Shown: positions 5,644-12,921 of the stretch, in pieces
Position numbering within the stretch: the stretch's first letter is position 1
Layout of the letters: each line of letters begins with the position of its first letter
Virus record (IMG/VR): IMGVR_UViG_3300020020_000080
Span: 1 to 44,029 of that record
Length of the DNA stretch: 44,029 bases
Direction: 5' to 3' (one strand)
Source: a virus
Notes under the pieces: generated by a model
The model's input: only the letters and a program-made list of their open reading frames with translations
Told to the model about the DNA's origin: nothing
The model's database searches: none
Position numbers and translations under genes: made by a program

Positions 5644-5972
5644 AGCAGTATCTTCTTATCGCAACACTGCTCACCTCGCCCGCCGCGGCGGCAGATCCCG
5701 ACACCCTCACCGCAGAGGACAAGGCGCTGTACCTGAAATGCGCCTACGTCCTCAGTGGTCACACATCAAGGGCAATCATCCCCACGATCGACCTGTCGGA
5801 CTGGACCCGCGAAGAACTGCAACTGTGCATCGAGCCGCAGCCGTTCGCGGAGGCACCGCCGGACGCGCCCGCGCTGGTGAAGGCAGACAGGCCGGTGTCG
5901 GACATCTGCACGCGCCATGGCTTACGCAAGGTCTACACCGACAGCGGGACGAGCTGGCGGTGCCGCAAATGA
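5640..5972 (+). CDS. Small exported protein, unknown
   Basis: A 110-residue protein with a clear signal peptide: MKQYLLIATLLTSPAAAAD, cleavage expected near residue 18-19. The mature part has four cysteines (about residues 34, 62, 89 and 107), consistent with disulphides in the periplasm. The ATG overlaps the previous stop (ATGA). No family recognised. An exported disulphide protein expressed from the lysogeny arm could act at the host envelope, for example in superinfection control (inference only). Confidence 0.6.
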   Translation: MKQYLLIATLLTSPAAAADPDTLTAEDKALYLKCAYVLSGHTSRAIIPTIDLSDWTREELQLCIEPQPFAEAPPDAPALVKADRPVSDICTRHGLRKVYTDSGTSWRCRK

Positions 5973-6337
5973 GAGACTTCGTGGAACGCCTGCGCGCCGC
6001 TTCGGATGACGCCTCGCTGGATTGCTATGCGCTTTGCGAGGAAGCCGCCGACCGTGTCGAGGCGCTGGAGACGGCGCTGCGGGTGATTATAGCCGAACCT
6101 GATGGCTGTGTTTCCCCCAGCTTCAAGGCTTTGGCGGCGACCGCCCTCGCACCGGAGCAACCCCAAATGAACCAGACAGAACGCCTTCTCAACGCCGTTG
6201 TAGATCACATAGCCGCCACGCTAGAGCAGCCATCCGACATGCGCGCATGGGAGCAACTTTTGACCTACTGCCCCAGCGCCATCCTGCTTGAACGCGCGGC
6301 CAAGTACATGCCCGCACCACCGGAGCAGGACAAATGA
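5969..6337 (+). CDS. Helical protein, unknown
   Basis: A 122-residue protein starting at the ATG at 5969 that overlaps the previous stop; a longer upstream reading would sit inside the exported-protein gene. Two helical halves (about 1-45 and 63-115) are separated by a Pro-rich link. The first half contains EEAADRVEALETALRVIIA, a pattern common in small phage proteins that assess coiled-coil partners, but no defined family is evident. Coupled to the next gene by ATGA. Confidence 0.55.
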   Translation: MRDFVERLRAASDDASLDCYALCEEAADRVEALETALRVIIAEPDGCVSPSFKALAATALAPEQPQMNQTERLLNAVVDHIAATLEQPSDMRAWEQLLTYCPSAILLERAAKYMPAPPEQDK

Positions 6338-6546
6338 CACCAGATCGCGAACCGCTGGCGCAGGCGCTTAACACGATCATCGGGCAGTTAAGTGCAATCG
6401 GTGAGAGGCTGGCAAACCCTGTCACCTATGACGAGGTGGCCGCAGAAGTAAACGACCTGTGGGTGATCAAGACCAAGATAGAATTGATCTGCTCTTACAT
6501 CAAAAGCAAGGAAAAACGCCGCGCGCTGTCCACCGCAGAGGGCTGA
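6334..6546 (+). CDS. Small helical protein, unknown
   Basis: A 70-residue protein, ATG overlapping the previous stop. It appears wholly alpha-helical, with a possible coiled coil across residues 8-55, and a basic end (KSKEKRRAL). Last gene of the tight five-gene block from 5357; a 55-base gap with a fresh AGGAGA ribosome site then precedes the first PEP-CTERM gene. Function unknown. Confidence 0.5.
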   Translation: MTPDREPLAQALNTIIGQLSAIGERLANPVTYDEVAAEVNDLWVIKTKIELICSYIKSKEKRRALSTAEG

Positions 6547-6601
6547 CGATGCGCAGCCTTCCGCGGTGCATTCCGCACCAATCTCTCTGCAGGAGAATAC
6601 T

Positions 6602-7363
6602 ATGAGAAAGTTACTTTTAGCGTGTACCGCGTTAATTGCATTAACGGCATCTGCGGATGCCGCCATCGTTCGAACCCTCGGCGGTCTGAACTGGACTGTC
6701 GCCGGTACTGAACTCGGCCTCGGAGGCGTACCGACTGGTAATCAGGTCGATAACAATCCGTGTATAATCTGTGGCGCAAACCAGCCCAACCAGACTAACA
6801 CGGCACTCGACTTCGGCTATACCGACTATGGCAACACCGGCAAAGTAGGCACCTTCGCTTATTTCTCGTCAGGTACCCTGCGCGATAAGGTGCTGGGACA
6901 AGACGCCATCTCCGCAGTCAACTACACCGGCCAGCAGATAATTGACGCGGTGGCCGCTCTCGGCGGCGAGAATGGCGCCTTCGGTATTGGCGTGGATATG
7001 AACGACACCAAAGTGGCTCAGACGCTGGAGAGCTTCTTCTTCCTCGACCTGACATCAAAGACGGTTCTTGGGTACTTCTCGCCCGAGCTTCTTGATGGCG
7101 TGCTGCTTCCGTCCGTTAACAACGGGACGGGATTTCCTGACTACACGCTCAACGGTCTGACGACCAATGGGCTTATTGCCGATCATGAGTATGCGTTCTT
7201 CGCGCGCATCTCCGGTGCGAACGACGGGCCGGATAGTTTCTTCCTGACGCCTGGCGTGCAGGCGGCTGTACCTGAGCCCGGAACCTGGCTTCTTTTAATA
7301 TGTGGGTTCGCTGGCGTTGGCTTCATGGCCTACCGCCGTAAACAGGCATTCCGCATGGCGTAG
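6602..7363 (+). CDS. PEP-CTERM sorted exported protein 1
   Basis: A 253-residue protein with an N-terminal signal peptide (MRKLLLACTALIALTASADA, cleavage near residue 20-21) and a textbook PEP-CTERM tail: VPEPGTW at about residues 223-229, a hydrophobic helix, and a basic end beginning YRRK near 246. Exosortase-type enzymes of the host recognise such tails, cut them and pass the protein to the cell surface or extracellular matrix. The mature region is Gly/Asn/Thr-rich and beta-like, with one close cysteine pair (CIIC, about residue 54). The ATG at 6602 has AGGAGA six bases upstream. It sits in the lysogeny arm before the integrase, the usual place for lysogenic-conversion cargo. Its substrate or ligand is unknown. 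Confidence 0.88.
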   Translation: MRKLLLACTALIALTASADAAIVRTLGGLNWTVAGTELGLGGVPTGNQVDNNPCIICGANQPNQTNTALDFGYTDYGNTGKVGTFAYFSSGTLRDKVLGQDAISAVNYTGQQIIDAVAALGGENGAFGIGVDMNDTKVAQTLESFFFLDLTSKTVLGYFSPELLDGVLLPSVNNGTGFPDYTLNGLTTNGLIADHEYAFFARISGANDGPDSFFLTPGVQAAVPEPGTWLLLICGFAGVGFMAYRRKQAFRMA

Positions 7364-7437
7364 CTCCCGCTCCGTCAACGGAATATCTCGGGGAGGTGGC
7401 TGTACTGCCTCCTCGATTTTCTGAACGAGGTAATCCT

Positions 7438-7785
7438 GTGACCCTGCCGGAAGCAACCACGCCGCGCGACCTAGCCAAGCACCTCGGCTGGAGCGAAAAG
7501 CGGTTGAGAAGCCTGGCGCGCCGCCTTGGCGCTTGCCGGGAACTGGGTAATCGTATGCTATTCCTGCCCGACGACGTCGCCGCCATCATGGAAGCAACCA
7601 AGCCATGCCCCTCAAGATCTATCGGCGTAAGGGAAGCACTGTCTGGAGCTATCGGGGAACGCTTGCCGGACATCGACAGCGTGGATCTACTGGCGCAGCT
7701 GACAAGGAAACCGCGCAAAGAATTGCGTCCGAGATCGAAAACAAGTTCTGGCGCCGTGGTCTTGATGGAAAAGAGAAGGCGCTAA
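7438..7785 (+). CDS. Excisionase-like HTH protein
   Basis: A 115-residue protein starting at a GTG (7438) with GAGG seven bases upstream. Residues about 5-45 (TTPRDLAKHLGWSEKRLRSL and following) form a MerR/excisionase-type winged helix that typically ends in FLPDDVAAIMEA, as seen here. The C-terminal half is basic and low in order, and is encoded entirely inside the start of the integrase gene in another frame (7605-7785). Its position immediately before int supports a recombination-directionality or int-control role. The long overlap may couple the amounts of the two proteins. Confidence 0.7.
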   Translation: MTLPEATTPRDLAKHLGWSEKRLRSLARRLGACRELGNRMLFLPDDVAAIMEATKPCPSRSIGVREALSGAIGERLPDIDSVDLLAQLTRKPRKELRPRSKTSSGAVVLMEKRRR

Positions 7786-8588
7786 CATGGCCGAAAGCAT
7801 GTGCGCTTTACATGGGCGCTGGAAAGTCGCCGAGGTTTCTCGCGCCTACGGTAAAATACTGGGGCGATGCGAAGGTTGCGGACATCAATTCTGGTTCTAT
7901 CCGTCAAGCGGCTATCGACCTATATCCGAATGCAAAAAACTCAACTCGCAATCGACAAGTTATCGTTCCGATGCTGGCAGTGATTAATCACTGCGCCGAG
8001 TTGGGGCACTGCCCGTACATGAAGATGAAACGCTTCAAGACCGACACCAAAATCAAGCAGCCCGTCACACTGGAATGGATCAATGTATTCAAAGCAAACG
8101 CTGACCGAGTGGATGTCGGAGTACTCGCCCTCTTCCTGTTCGCAACCGGCGCCAGGATATCTGAAGCTCTATCTGTCCGATGGAACGATATTGATCTTAA
8201 GCGACGCACAGTGCTCATCCGCCAGTCTAAGCTCGGCAACGAGCGTGTTGCACACATACAATCCGAATTATTTGTCGCGCTCGCGAACCTCCCGAAAGAC
8301 AGAGAGCCATTCGCCATTGCTTACACCACAGCACGCGATGCCTGGGCGCGCACGACAGAAGCAGCAGGAATAGAGCCGCTGACGTTTCATAGCTGCCGGC
8401 ATGGGTTCGCGACGGAGCTTGCCGGGAAGAACGTGCCGGTCAAGACCATAGCCAAATTAGGTGGCTGGAAATCGACGCAGCACTTGTTCAACACCTACCT
8501 GCACTCCGACGAAGATCCGACGCTGACGGATTTGCTTTTTGACACGGTGTGTCAATCCGACAAGCCCGGCATCAAGCGAAATCAATAG
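7605..8588 (+). CDS. int: Tyrosine recombinase integrase
   Basis: A 327-residue phage integrase. The catalytic set is visible: Arg184 in ATGARISEAL, Lys209, His262 and Arg265 in FHSCRHGF, Trp288 in LGGWKS (in place of the second His, a common variant) and the nucleophile Tyr298 in NTYLH. The N-terminal part (KIYRRKGSTVWSYRGTLAG) is the usual arm/SAM-like start for alphaproteobacterial prophage integrases, which supports the ATG at 7605 despite the 181-base overlap with the upstream gene. It integrates the phage circle into the host chromosome and shows that this is a temperate phage. Confidence 0.95.
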   Translation: MPLKIYRRKGSTVWSYRGTLAGHRQRGSTGAADKETAQRIASEIENKFWRRGLDGKEKALTWPKACALYMGAGKSPRFLAPTVKYWGDAKVADINSGSIRQAAIDLYPNAKNSTRNRQVIVPMLAVINHCAELGHCPYMKMKRFKTDTKIKQPVTLEWINVFKANADRVDVGVLALFLFATGARISEALSVRWNDIDLKRRTVLIRQSKLGNERVAHIQSELFVALANLPKDREPFAIAYTTARDAWARTTEAAGIEPLTFHSCRHGFATELAGKNVPVKTIAKLGGWKSTQHLFNTYLHSDEDPTLTDLLFDTVCQSDKPGIKRNQ

Positions 8589-8846
8589 GTTAAGGCACCA
8601 TTGCACGCCCCATATAGGGGAATACGAAAGGAACGCAACAGTTGAAATTGCTGAGTAAATTCAGGAAAGCCCCGTCAGTTCGGGACGCTTTTGACCGGAA
8701 CGGTCCAAGAACGTCCAGAAGATTGACACGTCACTGACACCGCCAGGTTCGCGGGACGTTCACGCCCACCATTAACATTAACTTAGCCGCCGGTTGACCT
8801 GGGACAGGATTCCAGCCAACCGTCGCCACATCATGGGGAAATTCAA
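8589..8846. other. Intergenic region after int, possible attP
   Basis: 258 bases without a gene between int and the second PEP-CTERM gene. It has short inverted repeats (ACCG-gaa-CGGT near 8695-8705 and CCCG...CGGG near 8673-8686, the latter followed by CTTTT and possibly a weak terminator for int). Phage attachment sites usually flank int, so attP may lie here or in 7364-7437. I cannot identify a core without the host sequence, and I see no tRNA-like 3' end. Confidence 0.35.
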
Positions 8847-9473
8847 ATGAGATTTTTATCGGTAGTTGCCGCGGCCGCTCTCGCCACCATGAGCGTTCCG
8901 GCTGCCGCCAACACAGTGACGACCTACTCAGCCGTCGCATACGCGATCGAGTACTATCGACCGTTAGAGCCAGGAGATGATTTAATTTTTAGCCCTATCA
9001 ATTTGTATAATCTCCCGAACGGAGGCAGCATTAGCCTTCCTGAAATAGGCTGGGTCAGCTATTCGCAAACCCACGAATACCAAAGTTCAATCGGTGGCGG
9101 CAGTTCTAGCTTAATATATTTCCATGGTTCTTTGGGAGGCGTCAGCGGTCACTATTACGATATGTCTAACAGTTGGAGCCCGGTATGGGCGTTTAACACT
9201 CCCCCGGTATCATTCGTGCTTGAGCAATGGACCATGACATCATTCGACTGCACGTTCATGGACTGTTTTGCCATGCGCCCGGATGCGGAGTTCGTCACGA
9301 TGTCTACAAGCAGTGATTGGGGCAAGGTCACTCGTATTGGAACTGTCCCCGAGCCTTCAACCTGGGCGCTTCTAATCCTTGGCTTTGCCGGGATTGCGTT
9401 GATTAGACGTTTCCGTCCCAGCCGTGCAGGTACAATTCCATTGCCAGCAAACTCACCTGTAGAATTTGGGTGA
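8847..9473 (+). CDS. PEP-CTERM sorted exported protein 2
   Basis: A 208-residue exported protein. Signal peptide at residues 1-22 (ending VPAAAN), then a Ser/Tyr/Gly-rich beta-like mature part with a CTFMDC cysteine pair (about 132-137). The PEP-CTERM tail is VPEPSTW at 167-173, a hydrophobic helix, and a basic end starting RRFRP. Unusually, about 15 further residues follow the basic cluster; they overlap the 3' end of the convergent GH9-like tail gene (9403-9473). The ATG at 8847 has GGGGA seven bases upstream. Patches such as 8975-9012 are clearly A+T-richer than neighbouring genes, which fits recent acquisition. Probably exosortase-processed lysogen cargo (inference). Confidence 0.85.
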   Translation: MRFLSVVAAAALATMSVPAAANTVTTYSAVAYAIEYYRPLEPGDDLIFSPINLYNLPNGGSISLPEIGWVSYSQTHEYQSSIGGGSSSLIYFHGSLGGVSGHYYDMSNSWSPVWAFNTPPVSFVLEQWTMTSFDCTFMDCFAMRPDAEFVTMSTSSDWGKVTRIGTVPEPSTWALLILGFAGIALIRRFRPSRAGTIPLPANSPVEFG

Positions 9474-12400
9474 ATTCGGAAGCGTAAATGATGCCCTTGT
9501 TCTCAGGCGACCATTCCCAATAGCTTGACGCCCCACGCCACGGGTTCCACATCTTGGCCGAGCCGGGTGTGGCATAGCTTTCATAAAGCCCGGTTGTATT
9601 GTCTGAATTGTAATTGAGCGGACCATCGGATGCCGCCGTACTGCCGGCGAAATTGTTAAACATCGATGATGTCGCCCAGGCAAAATGCCCCATGACATTG
9701 ATGCCGTAGATCGGCGTGGCGCCATACTTGAAGCTGTCCTCGTGCAGGACAATCCTGAACGGTCGCGGCCCCATCCCGGTGATGTATGCCTTGTTCGCCA
9801 GGTTGGCGCCGTGAATGAAGTTAGCACCCGCCTGCATCAGCTTGAGATTATCGGACGTTCTCGCCACCGTGTTGCCGTTCATGAATGCTTGATGCATATG
9901 CGCCACGACGTTCTCGGTCATACCCGCTGGCTCGGTCGTCCCGGACGTGTTTGGCGGCGCCTGACGCCAGAACATCCCCATGTAACCCATGGTCGATGCC
10001 ATGCACAGCGCGGGCTGAGGATTGACGTTTGACCGTGTCTGGATGTCGTTCTTTGCGGTCGTATTAGCCCCTGTCGTCACGCAATAATCATAACCGCCGA
10101 TATGTTCCTCGCCGATGTTATTGTGCATCGGAAGGGTGGCGAGCGTAAACGACGCACCTGTGCCGGCCCCGGTCGAACTCGCCTGTATGCATGGATTGGT
10201 TGGCGCCGTCGTGAATTGCCCTGTGTTCAATCTTAGCACCGCAGTAATCCCGCCGCCGCCATCCACGGCGGAAACGAGCAATCTGGTCGGCTTAACCACG
10301 CCTGTGGCGCCCGTGGTGACCAATGTGACGATGTCGTTGACCGCATGACCTGTTCCCGCGCTGGTGATCGTCGTCACGGAAGTCATCGCCCGATCCGTGA
10401 TAAATTTGCCATACGCCGAGCCGGCCGTGCTGCCAAGCAACCGAAATAGCGAGCCAGCCGCGTCTACCTTGGCGACCATCCCGCGCTTTAGAACGCCGGG
10501 ATAGCCGTCAATCTCGATCATGGCATTCTGGTATTGCGTCTCGGTCCAGCCTGCCTTGTCCCGCAGATTAAGTTCCCCTTTATAATAAGCATCGCGGGCG
10601 ACGGGGTCGGTGATAAAATTATCTGCCCATGCATAGGCCGCAATCGCACTTTCCTTGTAGTCGTCGCCCAATGCTGTCAGGCCATAGTCATAGGCTATCC
10701 GCGCCAGCTGCGCTGCATATGCGGCATAGAGAAAGTTCGTCAGATGATCGCGCGCGTAGATGTAGGCGTGAACGGTTTGCCCAGTCAGCCCGCCGCCGGC
10801 ATCTGTCCCGCGATACTTGTCAATGGTTTCAGGATAGGAAGCGATCGCCGACGAGAACTCAGGAAGCAATGGCGGCAGCTTCTGCGCTCCGATATTATGC
10901 CCGCCCCACACCGATCCGTCCGGCATCTGGTTGACGCGATATGGCTCGGCGAACCAGAACAGTTCATGAAACAACGGCGGCAGCGCATCAGTATCCGCAT
11001 ACAAGACAGGGTCCAGCACGGCGCTACTGAGCGGTACGGTGAACGGTGTAAAGCGCGATGCCTCGTCCATGTTGCCAAACACTAGCGCCAGCAACTTCCA
11101 CGCCGGGAAGTGATCAATCCCTGGTTCGTCATTGTCGCCGGCGTCCTGGTGCGCAACCCGGCCGGGATGACGCACGTTGGTAACCCAGCCATTTCTTCCA
11201 ATGCCGGGCGTTGTGGCAGGCAAAGTAGGTGCTGTTCCTACAGCGGTATAGGTGAACTTATCTGTCGCAGTTGCCGTCAGAATGGAGCCGGTGCCGTTGA
11301 GATAAGTCGCTGGTAGCGATCCAACCATTTGAACGGCGATGCTTTGGCCGATGGTTATTCCATGCGGGGCGGATGTCGTGGCGGTGATTGTAGAGCCAGA
11401 GACTGTCAGTGACGTAAACGTAAACGCCGCGCCGGCGTTGTAATAGGCACCGAGCCCCGAGCCTATTGCAGTCGGGGCTGACGGCGGTGGAACATAAAAG
11501 CTGGCGCATTCAGTGCAGAACAGCGCGACCAGCGTGCTGCGATAATTGGTAACACCGTTCTCACCATCCGTAAGCGACGAACCGCGCGTGTATCCGCTGG
11601 AGTTGGTCACGGCAATACCGTGCCTTAGCGTGTAGACACCCTCGTGAAGCTTGGCGGTGGACTGCGCCCATGCATTGGACGTGATCTGCATCGGGTCGCT
11701 GATGCCATAACCAGGGATGTGAAGGTAATATGTCCCGCCGCTGCTCGGCGTCCAGGCGCTGAAGTCCAGCCCGTAGACGTAAGTGCCGGCGCGGTTGGTG
11801 TTGAAGCACTTGAACACCATGTTACTGATGCCGCCGAATGCTTCGCTTGCCACCGGGGTGGCGGAAAAATTAGAGAACCCGCTTGAATTAAAGGCGATGT
11901 CGAAGGTGGTTGCATCCGCCCTTGTAACAACAGGAGCAAAATGGCTGGTAAGCGCACCCGTAGGTGTGCCCGGCGGGTTATCGAATTGCGTCGTTCCTGC
12001 CGTCATGCTGCCGACACCAAGGAAACGCACCCGGTCGTTGACCGCCAGGCTATGGCCGCCAGAGCATGTTATGGTCGTGGTTACAGCCCCCTTGGTGACG
12101 CCTGTAATTCGCCAGCCCTGCGCAAGGTCGGCAACGTCAATGCCGCTGTCATAGCCTTCGCCTGGCGTCAGGGCCGAGCTAACCCGCTGCGTGATGGTAT
12201 TGGAATAGACCGATGTCTTGGTGCCATCCAGCACATGGAACGTGGTCATGCTGTAGGGGGCGGCGGCGAATTGCATGGTGCCGTTGTTGGCAGCGCCTGG
12301 AATGCGCGCGGCCAAGTAGCCGTATTTGTGCGCGTCGTCAGGACGCTGGCCGATGTGGTTGACCTGGATGCCACCCGCCCTCGAGGTCTTGTCGTTGAAG

Positions 12401-12921
12401 GTGTAGCTGATCGGAGCAACGCCGGCGGTCGCGTTGCCAATGGCCATGGTGGCGCCTGTCGGCACGCCGGACAGTTTCAGATAGATCGTATGCCGCTGCG
12501 TGATCATGTAGGAATTCAGGCCCTGGCCCGAACTGGAATTGAACACCCAACCTTGACCACTGGCCTCGTCGCGGTAGTACACATTCGAAATGGTGACGCC
12601 ACCGCCGCCGGTCAGCGACCAGTTAGCCATGGTTCGCAGCGCCACCTTGTTGACGTAGCCCGCCGGATTGGGCAGATCGCTGAACCTGACCTCGGTGCGG
12701 TCCTTGCCCAGCGGTGTGCACCATTCGAGCGCGCCGCTGCGCGGGTTCGTCATCTGGAACCAGGTGACATACGGGTTCGTGTTGAACGTCCCGGATACGA
12801 TATTGCCGGGAATGATTGGCGGGTCTTCCACCACGATTGCAATTATGTCAGGCGCAGCCATCCACGCGACTTCGGCAGTGCTGGCCGCGGCGCCCCACCT
12901 CATCGTAAAGGTTTGCGGCAT
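9403..12921 (-). CDS. Tail-associated GH9-cellulase-like enzyme
   Basis: A 1172-residue protein starting at the ATG at 12921 (TAATG overlap with the gene upstream). Several features follow the glycoside hydrolase family 9 plan. A CelD-type Ig module precedes the catalytic part (YVYGLDFSAW and GTYYLHIPGYG, about 381-405). The block RVAHQDAGDNDEPGIDHF at about 588-605 carries the DAGD pair that holds the catalytic base. A C-terminal NKAYITGMGPRPFR stretch lies near 1044-1057, and WSPENKGIIYASEF near 1138-1151 supplies the expected acid Glu. GH9 enzymes cut beta-1,4-glucans. Three beta-rich insert modules (about 270-345, 500-562, 848-930) resemble domains common in phage tail proteins. The N-terminal ~250 residues probably attach it to the tail. 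Last gene of the late programme. The substrate could be cellulose or another beta-glucan exopolysaccharide. Confidence 0.7.
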   Translation of the reverse strand: MPQTFTMRWGAAASTAEVAWMAAPDIIAIVVEDPPIIPGNIVSGTFNTNPYVTWFQMTNPRSGALEWCTPLGKDRTEVRFSDLPNPAGYVNKVALRTMANWSLTGGGGVTISNVYYRDEASGQGWVFNSSSGQGLNSYMITQRHTIYLKLSGVPTGATMAIGNATAGVAPISYTFNDKTSRAGGIQVNHIGQRPDDAHKYGYLAARIPGAANNGTMQFAAAPYSMTTFHVLDGTKTSVYSNTITQRVSSALTPGEGYDSGIDVADLAQGWRITGVTKGAVTTTITCSGGHSLAVNDRVRFLGVGSMTAGTTQFDNPPGTPTGALTSHFAPVVTRADATTFDIAFNSSGFSNFSATPVASEAFGGISNMVFKCFNTNRAGTYVYGLDFSAWTPSSGGTYYLHIPGYGISDPMQITSNAWAQSTAKLHEGVYTLRHGIAVTNSSGYTRGSSLTDGENGVTNYRSTLVALFCTECASFYVPPPSAPTAIGSGLGAYYNAGAAFTFTSLTVSGSTITATTSAPHGITIGQSIAVQMVGSLPATYLNGTGSILTATATDKFTYTAVGTAPTLPATTPGIGRNGWVTNVRHPGRVAHQDAGDNDEPGIDHFPAWKLLALVFGNMDEASRFTPFTVPLSSAVLDPVLYADTDALPPLFHELFWFAEPYRVNQMPDGSVWGGHNIGAQKLPPLLPEFSSAIASYPETIDKYRGTDAGGGLTGQTVHAYIYARDHLTNFLYAAYAAQLARIAYDYGLTALGDDYKESAIAAYAWADNFITDPVARDAYYKGELNLRDKAGWTETQYQNAMIEIDGYPGVLKRGMVAKVDAAGSLFRLLGSTAGSAYGKFITDRAMTSVTTITSAGTGHAVNDIVTLVTTGATGVVKPTRLLVSAVDGGGGITAVLRLNTGQFTTAPTNPCIQASSTGAGTGASFTLATLPMHNNIGEEHIGGYDYCVTTGANTTAKNDIQTRSNVNPQPALCMASTMGYMGMFWRQAPPNTSGTTEPAGMTENVVAHMHQAFMNGNTVARTSDNLKLMQAGANFIHGANLANKAYITGMGPRPFRIVLHEDSFKYGATPIYGINVMGHFAWATSSMFNNFAGSTAASDGPLNYNSDNTTGLYESYATPGSAKMWNPWRGASSYWEWSPENKGIIYASEFTQILQVSLLAMELYLHGWDGNV

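Noticed and set aside
7787-7987. Plus-strand frame inside the integrase
   Set aside because: Lies entirely in another frame of a well-supported integrase and has no ribosome site.
8589-8846. tRNA gene or tRNA-type attachment site after int
   Set aside because: No cloverleaf or T-arm sequence could be drawn; the attachment core cannot be set without host DNA.
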